DNA from: Achromobacter sp. ASV32
Lineage (GTDB): Bacteria > Pseudomonadota > Gammaproteobacteria > Burkholderiales > Burkholderiaceae_B
Length of the DNA stretch: 64,000 nucleotides
Direction: 5' to 3'
NCBI RefSeq assembly: GCF_016428805.1
Contig: NZ_JAELTJ010000012.1
Location: forward strand, 1-64,000
Shown: piece by piece, positions 1-8,703 of the stretch
Numbering within the stretch: the stretch's first letter is position 1
Layout: every line of letters begins with the position of its first letter
Notes under the pieces: generated by a model
What the model was told of the DNA's origin: nothing
What the model saw: only the letters and a program-made list of their open reading frames with translations
Databases searched by the model: none
Made by a program: the position numbers and the translations under genes

Positions 1-6
1 TATTAG

Positions 7-40
7 GTCTCGTGGGCTCGGAGATGTGTATAAGAGACAG
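7..40 (+). other. Nextera transposase adapter (assembly contaminant)
   Basis: The segment matches the 34-base Illumina Nextera read-2 transposase adapter, ending in the 19-base Tn5 mosaic end AGATGTGTATAAGAGACAG. It is library-preparation sequence left at the contig end, not genomic DNA. Bases 1-6 before it are probably also technical. Any reading frame that starts upstream of base 41 is therefore artificial. Confidence 0.97.
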
Positions 41-94
41 CCCTTCGTCATCGTCGTACGCCTTCGGCTCCCTTCCGATTCCCTCGGGCGCATC
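41..94 (+). repeat. Left arm of an imperfect inverted repeat
   Basis: Its reverse complement (starting GATGCGCCCGAGGGAATCGG) is found again, with a few substitutions and small indels, at 754-813. The repeat starts exactly where the adapter ends, so the assembly may have stopped because this sequence is repeated elsewhere in the genome. Function unknown. Confidence 0.6.
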
Positions 95-490
95 GAGGTT
101 GCCCACTCCGCAAGCCACCGCCGCCAGGGGCTACGGTTTTCGAGATTTGTCGCGCTGCTGGACCTGTGGTCAGGGCATGAAACCTGCAGGGCCGCCAAGC
201 CGCGGCCGCGCGGGCGGCCACGTTTGGCATTCATGTTGCTGACTGTGTTGGGGGTGCGCTTCGCGCGGGTGGGGAGCGGTTTTCTAGTGGGTCCGCAGTC
301 AGGGGGGAGGGGCGGTGATGGGCGGCGCGGCTGGCACCGGTTTGCGCATGCTGACCGTCTCGCAAGCCGCCCATCCGGCGCTGCGCGGTAGCGTGGAACA
401 TCACGGTAGCCGCGCCGCTAGAAGGTCTGTGGCGGTTGAGCGCCATTTCATCGTTGGGAACAGCGTCGACGATGAACCTCAGACTCCCCC
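48..490 (-). pseudogene. Ash/Icd-like phage-type peptide remnant, frame-broken
   Basis: Read on the minus strand, consecutive frames give peptides such as LRFIVDAVPNDEMALNRH followed by DPLENRSPPARS, then, after a TGA/ATG overlap at 230-233, MNAKRGRPRGRG and NLENRSP. Phrases of this type occur in predicted Ash-family or Icd-like (host cell division inhibitor-like) proteins often annotated near integrated elements; this is recalled family knowledge. No single frame is open across the stretch, the LENRSP phrase occurs twice, and the region runs into the contig end. It could be a decayed gene, a repeat family mis-read as protein, or chance. No ribosome binding site stands out. Confidence 0.25.
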
Positions 491-715
491 GACGTTGCCA
501 CCAAAAACCAGCAGCGTTCGCTCCTGGAAACCTGCACTCTCACCTACACGCGACAGCGGCATCCGATTCCGCAAGACGACGCGTAAGCTTCGTAAGGCCG
601 CCCGCGCGGCCGGCACGAAGCGGGCACCGCCCCCTCCTCCACACCCACGCTGACCGGGGGTTACCATGCCAAGCACACTGACCGCCCCAGGGGCCGATGC
701 TAAGCCTCAGCAAGA

Positions 716-895
716 GCGCTTGGTGGAGTTGGCGTGCGCAGGGCGGGGCGTTAGATGCGCCCGACGGAATCGGAAGGCAGTCGCCGAAGGCGACAACGAC
801 GATGAGGAAGGGGGGCCCCGCCTAGGGCAGTCCGGAGCGAAGGCTCCGGACCGCAATCGTAGCCCCGCCCTGCGCACGCCAACTCCGCCAAGCGC
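716..895. repeat. Long palindromic intergenic element with nested hairpins
   Basis: Arms at 716-749 and 862-895 are reverse complements over 34 bases with one mismatch. The 112-base interior contains a perfect 9-bp stem with a 4-base loop (830-838 with 843-851), a smaller hairpin GTCGCC-GAA-GGCGAC (780-794), and the right arm of the 41-94 inverted repeat (754-813). No gene is evident in it. It lies just beyond the 3' end of the minus-strand operon that finishes at 931, so it may act as a transcription end or be a REP/MITE-like repeat. There is no clear U-tract. Confidence 0.6.
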
Positions 896-930
896 GACTT
901 AAGAACTCGCCCCACCGCACATCAACAACC

Positions 931-1833
931 TCAAACGCCCTCAAACTCAGCCAACAACGGCCGAACCACAGCCCGCAAAGCCGCCTGCAACTCAGCCCCC
1001 GGCTCCACCAACGGATCCAAAACACAAGGCGAATCGACGCCGATGAGATCCATCACAGACTTCATCGGTCCAGGATTCGTCTCTGCGAACGCCAAGTTCA
1101 TTAGCGGGATCAGGCGGCGGTGCAGCAGCATCGCGTCTTGCGTGCGGCCCTCGGTGGCCAGGTCGTAGACCTTGCGCCAGGCCTTGGGCAGCAGGCTTGC
1201 CGTCACCACGATGCCGCCGCGGGCGCCGGCGGCCAGGTGGACGGGGAGCAGTGTGTCTTCGCCGCTGAAGACGGCAAACGATTCGTCCACGCCGGCGACC
1301 GTGCGCAGGAAGTGGTACAGGTCCGTGTTGCACGCCTTCATGCCGATGATTTTCGGGTGGCGCGACAGTTCGTGCAGGATTTCCGGCGCGACCGCGATGC
1401 GGGTGCGGTACGGAATTTCGTAGATCATCACCGGCAGGGGCGATGCGTCCGCGTAGCGCAGGAAGTACTCGCGGATGCCGGCTTGCGTCGGGGTCGTGTA
1501 GTAGGGCGTCAGCACCATCAGCGCGTCGGCTCCGGCGTCGGCGAACTCGCGGCCGGCTTGCAGGGCGTCGTGAAAGCCGGGGTCCAGCACGCCGGGGATG
1601 ACCGGCACGCGGCCGGCCACGGCGTCCACCGTCAGCTTGCACATGCGGATGCGTTCGGCGCGGGCCAGCGCGCCGTATTCGCCCGTGCCGCCCAGCGGCA
1701 CGATGCCGTCGATGCCTTGCTTGAGCAGGTAGGCGATCAGGGCCTGGGCGGCCGGGGCGTTGATTGTGTCGTCGGCGTTGACCGGGGTGGGAATCGCGGG
1801 GAACACGCCGCGCAGGTGGCTTGCATTCAACAT
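931..1833 (-). CDS. Dihydrodipicolinate synthase/N-acetylneuraminate lyase family protein
   Basis: The 300-residue protein has the full (beta/alpha)8 aldolase layout of the DapA/NanA family: the GGTGE carboxylate-binding motif at 48-52, the catalytic tyrosine in MIYEIP (Y138) and the Schiff-base lysine in IIGMKAC (K166). Family members cleave, condense or dehydrate 2-keto acids (DapA, KDG aldolase, 5-keto-4-deoxyglucarate dehydratase, pyrroline-4-hydroxy-2-carboxylate deaminase). It is the last gene of a minus-strand operon with an ABC importer and a flavin dehydrogenase, so a catabolic role on a 2-keto acid is more likely than lysine synthesis. The exact substrate cannot be read from sequence. 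Confidence 0.9.
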   Translation of the reverse strand: MLNASHLRGVFPAIPTPVNADDTINAPAAQALIAYLLKQGIDGIVPLGGTGEYGALARAERIRMCKLTVDAVAGRVPVIPGVLDPGFHDALQAGREFADAGADALMVLTPYYTTPTQAGIREYFLRYADASPLPVMIYEIPYRTRIAVAPEILHELSRHPKIIGMKACNTDLYHFLRTVAGVDESFAVFSGEDTLLPVHLAAGARGGIVVTASLLPKAWRKVYDLATEGRTQDAMLLHRRLIPLMNLAFAETNPGPMKSVMDLIGVDSPCVLDPLVEPGAELQAALRAVVRPLLAEFEGV

Positions 1834-1869
1834 GGAAGAAATCCTGATAAAGGGAAACGGCGCCGCGCG

Positions 1870-3645
1870 TCAGCCCGCCAGGCTGCGGCGGCGCAGCCGG
1901 TCGGCGAGCCAGATCAGCGCGGCGATGAAGATAAAGAGGCAGGTCGACACAGCGGCGATCACGGGCGATATCTGCAGCGTCACCTCGTCCCAGAACTGCT
2001 TGGGCAGAGTGGCGTTCAGGCCCCCCGAGGCGAACAGCGCGATCGTCAGCTCATCGAACGAGGTCGCAAAGGCAAACAGGAACGACGACATCAGGCCTGC
2101 ACCGAGAATCGGGAAGGTCACGAAGCGCAGCGTCGACCAGGGACCCGCGCCCAGGCTCTGCGCCGCCAGGTCCAGGCGAGTGTCATAGTTGCGCAGCACC
2201 GCCATCATGGTGATCACCACGTACGGCACCGCCACGACCGTGTGCGCCAGAATCAGGCCGATGGTCGAGCCGACCAGGCCGACGCGGGCGAAGAAATAGA
2301 ACATGCCCACCGCGATGATCATGCGCGGCACGACAATAGGCGACAGCACGAAGGCCAGCATGGCGGACTTGCCGCGCATGTCGGCGCGTACCAGCAGGAA
2401 GGCGGCCGGGGTGCCGATCAGCATGGCCAGCAGGCCGGTGCCCACCCCCACGATCAGCGAGCGCGTGATCGCCTGCATCCACACCGGCGACGTGAACATC
2501 TGTTCATACCATTGCAGCGAAAAGCCCTTGGGCGGCCAGGTCAGGCCCGAGCCGGAGTCAAAGGACAGCGGGATCATCAGGAACGCGGGGGCGGACAGGA
2601 AGGCCAGTACCGCCAGTACGATCCACCACAGCGTGCGCGATTGGCCAGTGCCCGACACCGAACGGCGCAGGCGCGTGGGCAGCAGCGCGAACAGGCGGTC
2701 GGACAGCGCGGCCAACAGATCCAGCAGGGCTTCGCCTGCGCGGCGCAACAGGCTGGGCCTGCCGGATGTGCGGGGCCGGGACGCGCCAGCGCCCGTCATG
2801 GTCGACAGGCCCAGTATCTTGTCGTACAGGGCGAAGACCGCCAGCACCACCACCAGCAACAGCACCGATACCGCGCCGGCGAATTCCCAGTTCATGGTCT
2901 GCTGGACCTGATCGATGATGATCTGGGTGATCATCGTTTCCTTGCGGCCGCCCAGCAGCGCCGGGGTGATGAAAAAGCCGATGGCGGTGACGAACACCAT
3001 GATGGCCGCGGCGGCCACGCCGGGCATGGACAGCGGGAAGTAGATCTTCCAGAACGCGGTGCCGGGGCGCGCGCCCAGGGTGGAGGCGGCGCGCGGCAGG
3101 TTGCGGTCGATGTTCTCCATGACCGACAGCATCGTCAGCACCGCCAGCGGCATCAGCGCATGCACCATGCCGACCAATACGCTGCCGAAGTTGTAGAGCA
3201 GGTTGGCCGGCGCGTCCAGGATGCCCAGCGCCTGCAGCAACTGGTTGACCACGCCGTTGCGGCCCAGCAGCACGACCCAGGCAAAGGTGCGCACCAGGAA
3301 GCTGGTCCAGAACGACAGCAATACCCAGAACAGCAGCGACGTCTTGCGCCGGGCCGACAGGCTGGAGATCAGGTAGGCGACCGGGTAGCCGGCCACCACG
3401 GAAAAGAAGGTCGTCCACAGCGAGATCTTCAGCGTGATCAGCAGCACGTTGACGTACACCGACGACTCGAACAGCCGATGGTATTGCGCCAGCGAGAAGC
3501 CTTGGTCGCCGTAGAAGCTGAGCAGCAGCAGCTGGCCGACCGGATAGATCAGCAACACCAACAGCAGGATCACCAGCGGCGCGGCCATCAGGAAGTGGCG
3601 GCGGCCCTGGCTCATGCGCTTGCGGGGAGGGGCGGCGATGCTCAT
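1870..3645 (-). CDS. Fused double-domain ABC transporter permease (PotB-PotC type)
   Basis: One chain of 591 residues carries two binding-protein-dependent permease domains. The first, roughly residues 20-285, resembles PotB (AQYHRLF, then a typical six-segment permease). The second, about 325-590, resembles PotC (WYEQMF, then a second permease core). An Arg/Pro-rich linker joins them. Most polyamine/iron-type systems use two separate permeases; fused versions are known in Fe3+ and putrescine-type importers. The ATG lies 4 bases after the ATPase stop; a TTG 15 bases upstream would overlap that gene. Inner-membrane import channel for the substrate bound by the upstream binding protein. Confidence 0.9.
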   Translation of the reverse strand: MSIAAPPRKRMSQGRRHFLMAAPLVILLLVLLIYPVGQLLLLSFYGDQGFSLAQYHRLFESSVYVNVLLITLKISLWTTFFSVVAGYPVAYLISSLSARRKTSLLFWVLLSFWTSFLVRTFAWVVLLGRNGVVNQLLQALGILDAPANLLYNFGSVLVGMVHALMPLAVLTMLSVMENIDRNLPRAASTLGARPGTAFWKIYFPLSMPGVAAAAIMVFVTAIGFFITPALLGGRKETMITQIIIDQVQQTMNWEFAGAVSVLLLVVVLAVFALYDKILGLSTMTGAGASRPRTSGRPSLLRRAGEALLDLLAALSDRLFALLPTRLRRSVSGTGQSRTLWWIVLAVLAFLSAPAFLMIPLSFDSGSGLTWPPKGFSLQWYEQMFTSPVWMQAITRSLIVGVGTGLLAMLIGTPAAFLLVRADMRGKSAMLAFVLSPIVVPRMIIAVGMFYFFARVGLVGSTIGLILAHTVVAVPYVVITMMAVLRNYDTRLDLAAQSLGAGPWSTLRFVTFPILGAGLMSSFLFAFATSFDELTIALFASGGLNATLPKQFWDEVTLQISPVIAAVSTCLFIFIAALIWLADRLRRRSLAG

Positions 3646-3649
3646 GCGG

Positions 3650-4738
3650 TCACTCCGCAATGGCGACCGCGTCGGCCGCCTGCCAGGTCACCGATAGCGG
3701 CTGGCCGATGGCGTATTGCTCGGCCTGGCGGCGCGTGGGGTAGGCGACGACCAGCGGGGCGCTGTCGGGTACGCCCGGGTCCAGGTACAGCTTGGTCAGG
3801 CTGCCCGTCACCATTACGTCAAGCAGCTTGCCGGTCAGGGCTTGTCCATACACACCGGCGGGGCCGGCCTGCAGGTTCTGCGGCCGCAGCATCAGCGTGA
3901 CTTTCTGGCCAGGCCTGACGGCGGCGCCGTTGGACAGGGCCTGGCCAATGACACCCTGATGGTCCAGTTTGACCGTCAGGGTGTCACCGTCGATGGCGGT
4001 GACCTCGCCCCGCAGCAGGTTGGATTCTCCCAGGAAGTCGGCAACGAACAGGGTGCGTGGACGGAAGTACAGATCGGCTGGCGTGCCCAGTTGCTCGATC
4101 GCGCCACCGTTCATCAGGCAGATGCGGTCGGACATGGTCATGGCCTCTTCCTGGTCATGCGTCACGTAGACGATAGTGGTGCCCAGTTCGCGATGGATAC
4201 GCTTGATTTCCAGCTGCATCTGGTCACGCAGCTTCTTGTCCAGCGCGCCCAGCGGCTCGTCCATCAGGATGATCGCGGGACGGTAGACCATGCATCGCGC
4301 CAGCGCGATACGCTGCTGCTGGCCGCCGGACAATTCGCGCGGCAGGCGGGCGCCGACCTGGGGCAGGCGCACCATGTCCAGCGCTTGCTGCGCACGGCGT
4401 TTCGCTTCGGCCGCCGGCACCTTGCGCATCTTCAGCGGAAAGGCGATGTTCTCCAGGATGGTCATGTGCGGGAACAGCGCGTAGTTCTGGAACACCATGC
4501 CGATATCCCGTTCGTACGGCGCGCCGTAGGTGACGTCGTTGCCGTCGATCAGCACGCGGCCTTCGTCGGGCCGGGCCAGGCCCGCGATCAGGCTCAGCAG
4601 CGTGGTCTTGCCCGACCCGGATGGGCCCAGCAGGGTCAGGAATTCGCCGCGGGCGACATCCAGATGCGTGGGCGCCAGGGCGACGAAGTCGCCATAGCGT
4701 TTGCCCAGGCCCGAGATTTGCAGATTGGAAGAAGACAT
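3650..4738 (-). CDS. ABC transporter ATP-binding protein (PotA/FbpC type)
   Basis: The 362-residue protein shows Walker A GPSGSGKTT (38-46), the Q-loop in VFQNYALFPH, signature LSGGQQQR, Walker B ILMDEPLGALD and the switch histidine in VYVTHDQEEA. A C-terminal TOBE-type regulatory domain occupies about residues 240-355, which places it in the spermidine/putrescine-iron (PotA/FbpC) class. It couples ATP hydrolysis to import through the fused permease encoded next, whose start lies 4 bases after this stop, and to the binding protein encoded upstream. Confidence 0.95.
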   Translation of the reverse strand: MSSSNLQISGLGKRYGDFVALAPTHLDVARGEFLTLLGPSGSGKTTLLSLIAGLARPDEGRVLIDGNDVTYGAPYERDIGMVFQNYALFPHMTILENIAFPLKMRKVPAAEAKRRAQQALDMVRLPQVGARLPRELSGGQQQRIALARCMVYRPAIILMDEPLGALDKKLRDQMQLEIKRIHRELGTTIVYVTHDQEEAMTMSDRICLMNGGAIEQLGTPADLYFRPRTLFVADFLGESNLLRGEVTAIDGDTLTVKLDHQGVIGQALSNGAAVRPGQKVTLMLRPQNLQAGPAGVYGQALTGKLLDVMVTGSLTKLYLDPGVPDSAPLVVAYPTRRQAEQYAIGQPLSVTWQAADAVAIAE

Positions 4739-4760
4739 GGTGTTCGGCGTATGCGGAGAT

Positions 4761-5843
4761 TTACTTCAGGACCCAACCGTTGAAACGCTCGAGCACGTCG
4801 CGCTGCTTTTCCAGCCAGTACGCGGCGTTGATGTGCAGGCCGGTCTTGATGTTGTCGGGGTGGGTAGGGCAGTTGCGCGCCACGTCGGCCTTGATGTAGT
4901 CAAAGGCGGCCGGCTGCGTCACGCCAGCGGCGAAATACTCGATCAGCGCGGCCTGGCGCTTGGGGTCCGAGGCGAACTTGATGAATTCGCGGCAGGCGTC
5001 GGCGTTGGGCGTGCCCTTCAGGATCGACCAGTTGTCGCAGCCCCAGATGTTCTGGTCCCACACGATCTGCACAGGCGCGCCGTTGGCGATGGCCGACTGC
5101 GCGCGCGAGACCCAGGTGGCGATCATGTCGACTTCACCCGATCCCAGCATCTGCTCGACCTGCGCGCCGGTGTTCCACCACACGTCGACGGACGGCTTGA
5201 TCTTGTCCAGGCTGGCCAGTGCGCGGTCGATGTCGCAGGGGTAGACCTTGTCGGTCGTTACACCATCGGCCATCAGCGCTTCCTCGATGGTGTCGAACGG
5301 ATGCTTGCGCAGGCCGCGCCGGCCGGGGATGTTCTTGACGTCCCAGAAGTCCGCCCACGACGCCGGGGCGCGACGGCCCTTGAAGGCGTCGGTGCGATAG
5401 GCCAGCACGGTGGTGTAGACGTTGTTGCCGACTCCATAGGGCGACATGTATTGCTTGGGAATGGTGGCGATGACCGGGTCGGATTCCAGGCCGTGCTTTT
5501 CCAGGTAGACCTTGCCGCCTTCGGTCAGCATCAGGATGGCAGGCTGGCTGATCTTGGCCATGTCCCAGGTGTAGTTGCCGGTGTCGACCATGCTGCGGAT
5601 CTGCGCGGTGGGCTCGGCGTTGGCCTGCACGCCCACCACCTGGATGCCCGTGGCGTCCGTGAACGGCTTGTAGAACACGGCGCCGTAGGCCTTGCTGTAG
5701 ATGCCGCCATCATCGCGCACGACGATGCGCTTGGAGGCCGCGCGCGACGGCGTCCAGATCATCGGCATGGCCAGGGCGGCGATGCCGGCGGCGGCGGTTT
5801 TGATCGCGCTGCGGCGCGAGGCGTTGTGCGGGGTGGATTTCAT
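4761..5843 (-). CDS. PotD-type ABC transporter substrate-binding protein (Tat signal)
   Basis: The 360-residue precursor begins with a twin-arginine leader: NASRRSAIK with RR at 10-11, then a hydrophobic Ala-rich stretch ending near TPSRA (about residue 35). The mature part resembles periplasmic polyamine/Fe-type binding proteins (DDGGIYSKAYGAVFYKPF, later VWWNTGAQVEQM and GDNWS-like segments). Tat export of a binding protein suggests folding before export. It sits 22 bases upstream of the ATPase gene and 44 bases downstream of the FAD dehydrogenase, in one operon. The ligand is unknown; an acid or amine that feeds the adjacent oxidation enzymes is a reasonable guess. Confidence 0.9.
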   Translation of the reverse strand: MKSTPHNASRRSAIKTAAAGIAALAMPMIWTPSRAASKRIVVRDDGGIYSKAYGAVFYKPFTDATGIQVVGVQANAEPTAQIRSMVDTGNYTWDMAKISQPAILMLTEGGKVYLEKHGLESDPVIATIPKQYMSPYGVGNNVYTTVLAYRTDAFKGRRAPASWADFWDVKNIPGRRGLRKHPFDTIEEALMADGVTTDKVYPCDIDRALASLDKIKPSVDVWWNTGAQVEQMLGSGEVDMIATWVSRAQSAIANGAPVQIVWDQNIWGCDNWSILKGTPNADACREFIKFASDPKRQAALIEYFAAGVTQPAAFDYIKADVARNCPTHPDNIKTGLHINAAYWLEKQRDVLERFNGWVLK

Positions 5844-5887
5844 GGAAGGGCTCCAGCGGGGCGGGACGGCGGACAGGAAGGGCGGCT

Positions 5888-7315
5888 TCAGGGCAGCAAG
5901 CGGCCGGGATTGAAGAGAGCAGCGGGGTCGAAGCTGGCTTTCAGCGTGCGCATCATGGCCAGTTCAACCGGCGACTTGTAGTGCGCCATTTCGGCCAGCG
6001 AGGTACGGCCCACGCCATGCTCGGCGCTGAAGGTGCCCCCCAGCGCGTCGGCCACATCGTTGACGGCGCGGCGGATGGCGGCCGCCATGGCGTCGCGTTC
6101 GGGCAGCGCGTGCCAGGCGTCGAACGTGAAAAACGGAATGAAATGCACGTTGCCGTCGCCCAGGTGGGCCACGATCAGGATGGGCAGGTCGGGCACCAGG
6201 CGGCGCACGGCGTCGGTGGCGGCGGCGATGAACCCCGGCACGCTCGAGACCGGCACGGCGCTGTCGGTCGTCAGGCCGACGCCGGCTTTCTTGTTGCCTT
6301 CGGACACGCTGTGGCGCACTTCCCAGAGCGCTGCACGCTGGCTGTCGTTGCTGGCCACCACGGCATCGTGCAGCAGGCCCTGCTCGGACGCCTGCTCCAG
6401 GATCTGTTGCAGCACGTCTTGCAGTTCCGGGCCGCTGCCGGTGTCCGCCAGTTCCACCAGCACATGCCAGGGATACGCGCCGGCCAGCGGATTTTTGCGC
6501 CCGGGCACGTGGCTCATGACGATGTCAAGCTGGTTGCGGTCAATCATTTCAAAGGCCGACAGGCGCGAGCCGCATTGCTGCTGGAACAGACCCAGGATGT
6601 CCAGGGCGGCCTGCGGATCCGCGGGCGCGAGCCAGGCGATGGCGTGGCGGGTGGGCAGCGGGTGCAGTTTCAGCACGGCCGCGGTCACGATGCCCAGGGT
6701 GCCTTCGGCGCCGATGAACAGGTGCTTCAGGTCGAAGCCCGTATTGTTCTTGCGCAGGGCGGTCAGGCCGTTCCAGATGGATCCGTCGGGCAGCACGACT
6801 TCCAGGCCCAGGATGTTGTCGCGCGTGTTGCCGTAGCGCAGTACGCCCGTGCCGCCCGCGTTGGTGGCGATGGTGCCGCCGATCTGGCACGAGCCCTCGG
6901 CGCCCAGGCTGATGGGATACAGGCGGCCATGTTCCGCGGCGGCTTGCTGCACAGTGGCCAGCACGCAGCCGGCTTCGACTTCCATCGAGTTGTTGGCGGG
7001 GTCCACCCGGCGGATCTGGCGCAGGCGCGACAGGTTGACGATGACGGGCGGCGGGCCTGCCGCGTCCGGCACCGCGCCGCCGCACAGGCTGGTGTTGCCG
7101 CCTTGCGGCAGCACGGGGGTGGCGTGGGCGTTGCACAGGCGCACGATCTCGGCGACCTGCAGGGTAGAGCCCGGCAGGGCCACGCAAAGCGCCGCGCCCT
7201 TGTAGCGGCCGCGCCAGTCTTCGGTGTAGCCGGCCATGTCGGCGTCGGCGCGCAGGATCGCGTTGTCGCCCAGGGCCTGGATAAGCGCATCGAGCAGGGA
7301 AGTGCCTGTGGTCAT
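5888..7315 (-). CDS. FAD-binding 2-hydroxyacid dehydrogenase (GlcD/D-2-HGDH type)
   Basis: The protein of 475 residues has the PCMH-type FAD domain (PQGGNTSLCGG; later GGTIATNAGGTG and FIGAEGTLGIVT) and the C-terminal FAD-oxidase domain with HLGDGNVHF and AEHGVGR. These features match GlcD, D-lactate and D-2-hydroxyglutarate dehydrogenases, which oxidise D-2-hydroxyacids to 2-keto acids. I chose the ATG at 7315 (MTTGTSL); an upstream ATG at 7369 would add 18 residues that overlap a hairpin (7333-7339 with 7351-7357) better read as 5' leader. It heads the operon with the importer and DapA-type lyase and diverges from an L-type FMN oxidase, so both stereoisomers of one acid could be handled. 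Confidence 0.88.
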   Translation of the reverse strand: MTTGTSLLDALIQALGDNAILRADADMAGYTEDWRGRYKGAALCVALPGSTLQVAEIVRLCNAHATPVLPQGGNTSLCGGAVPDAAGPPPVIVNLSRLRQIRRVDPANNSMEVEAGCVLATVQQAAAEHGRLYPISLGAEGSCQIGGTIATNAGGTGVLRYGNTRDNILGLEVVLPDGSIWNGLTALRKNNTGFDLKHLFIGAEGTLGIVTAAVLKLHPLPTRHAIAWLAPADPQAALDILGLFQQQCGSRLSAFEMIDRNQLDIVMSHVPGRKNPLAGAYPWHVLVELADTGSGPELQDVLQQILEQASEQGLLHDAVVASNDSQRAALWEVRHSVSEGNKKAGVGLTTDSAVPVSSVPGFIAAATDAVRRLVPDLPILIVAHLGDGNVHFIPFFTFDAWHALPERDAMAAAIRRAVNDVADALGGTFSAEHGVGRTSLAEMAHYKSPVELAMMRTLKASFDPAALFNPGRLLP

Positions 7316-7372
7316 GTCTGTCGTCCCGAGGGGATCGGGTAGGTGGAGAACCCGATCACGTTGAGACACAGC

Positions 7373-7491
7373 ATACGATTACTTAAATCGCTTTTCGATT
7401 TGATTAATCGTATATCAATTGAATTTAGGGTATGTCCTAGGGCGGAAGGCCCGAATAGCCGTTTTAAAAACAATCGAAATACAATTGATAT
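7373..7491. promoter_or_regulatory. Divergent promoter region with large palindromes
   Basis: This AT-rich stretch between the two divergent flavoenzyme genes contains an imperfect 18-bp inverted repeat (7373-7390 with 7396-7413, 15 of 18 pairs), overlapping an ATATCAATTG box at 7412-7421 whose inverse CAATTGATAT lies at 7482-7491. Such symmetry suggests a dimeric repressor or activator site controlling both directions. No regulator gene is adjacent to the locus. Confidence 0.5.
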
Positions 7492-7536
7492 GTTCGATAT
7501 GTAATTTAAACGGAATCCCGGCAACAAGGAAGAGAC

Positions 7537-8685
7537 ATGCTGCCCAGCGTGATGGATTACCGGATGCAGGCGCGCAAGCGGCTGCCCCGGCTGGCCTTCG
7601 ATTATCTGGAAGGCGGGGCCGAGGATGGCGCCTCGTTGCGACGCAATGTGGCCGCCTTTGGCGAACTGGAGTTCGTGCCAGAGGTGCTGGCCGACGTGAC
7701 CGACTGCCGTCTGGAAACCACCGTGCTGGGCGCGGCCGCGGCCATGCCCGCCATTGTCGGGCCGACGGGCTTGAATGGGCTGTTCTGGCCCGACGCGGAT
7801 GTGCACCTGGCGCGTGCTGCCCATCGCGCCGGCCTGCCGTTCGTGCTGTCTACGGCATCGACCTCGCTGCTGGAAGACGTGCGCGCGGCCAGCGCGGGCG
7901 AACTGTGGTTGCAACTGTACGTGCAACGCGACCGCCGCATTGCCGAGCACCTGATGGATCGGGCCTGGAGCAGCGGCTATACCGTGCTGTTCCTGACCGT
8001 CGACGTGCCGGTGCATGGCAACCGCGACCACGACAAGCGCAACGGCTTCAAGCTGCCGCTGCGGCCGTCCGGCCGTATGCTGCTGGATCTGGCGGCGCAC
8101 CCGGGCTGGTGCTGGCGCATGCTGCGTGGGGGAAGTCCGCAGTTGAAGAACCTGGCGGTCAGTTCCAATGCGCGTGAAAACATCACCGAGCAGGCGTCCG
8201 CCCTGAGCCGTCAGATGGATCTGGCGTTGACCTGGGACGATATCGACTGGCTTCGCCGCAAGTGGCGCGGTCGCATCGTCATCAAGGGCATCCAGACGCT
8301 GGCCGACGCGCGCCGGGCCCAGGCGCGCGGCGTGGACGGCATCGTGCTGTCCAACCATGGCGGGCGGCAGTTGGAAAGCGCGCCTTGCGCGCTGGAGGTG
8401 CTGCCGCAGGTCGCGGCCGAACTGGGGCAGTCGTTCGACGTGTTGGTGGATGGCGGCGTGCGGCGCGGCAGCGATATCGCCAAGGCGGCCGCGCTGGGCG
8501 CGCGTGCGGTGCTGCTGGGCCGCGCGCCCCTGTACGGCCTGGCCGGGCGGGGCCCGCGCGGCGCGGGCGAGGTGCTGGCGATTCTGCGCACCGAGCTGGA
8601 AAACACATTGCGGCTGCTGGGGCGCAATCGCATCGGCGCGCTGGATGCCGCGGCGGTGCGCCGGCGCCGGGCTATTTTTGATTGA
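7537..8685 (+). CDS. FMN-dependent alpha-hydroxy-acid oxidase
   Basis: The 382-residue protein belongs to the LldD/glycolate oxidase/mandelate dehydrogenase family. It has the N-terminal FDYLEGGAED substrate-side segment, PIVGPTGLNG-like and LQLYVQRDR FMN-contact segments, LTVDVPVHGNRDHDKRNGF, the catalytic LSNHGGRQLE motif and a VDGGVRRGSDIAKA phosphate-binding segment. It oxidises an L-2-hydroxyacid to the 2-keto acid with FMN. An AAGGAAG ribosome site lies just upstream of the ATG. It diverges from the operon carrying the FAD enzyme and importer, and is followed after 18 bases by proC. Confidence 0.92.
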   Translation: MLPSVMDYRMQARKRLPRLAFDYLEGGAEDGASLRRNVAAFGELEFVPEVLADVTDCRLETTVLGAAAAMPAIVGPTGLNGLFWPDADVHLARAAHRAGLPFVLSTASTSLLEDVRAASAGELWLQLYVQRDRRIAEHLMDRAWSSGYTVLFLTVDVPVHGNRDHDKRNGFKLPLRPSGRMLLDLAAHPGWCWRMLRGGSPQLKNLAVSSNARENITEQASALSRQMDLALTWDDIDWLRRKWRGRIVIKGIQTLADARRAQARGVDGIVLSNHGGRQLESAPCALEVLPQVAAELGQSFDVLVDGGVRRGSDIAKAAALGARAVLLGRAPLYGLAGRGPRGAGEVLAILRTELENTLRLLGRNRIGALDAAAVRRRRAIFD

Positions 8686-8703
8686 TGGAAGGAGTCAGAC
8701 ATC

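Noticed and set aside
666-902. A 78-codon plus-strand frame starting MPSTLTAPGADAK
   Set aside because: It runs through the palindrome and has no ribosome site or recognisable family, so it is treated as repeat DNA.
1120-3900. A 926-codon plus-strand open frame, Gln/His/Arg-rich
   Set aside because: It is the antisense of the DapA-type and permease genes. Long open antisense frames are expected in GC-rich genes, and the peptide has no family features.
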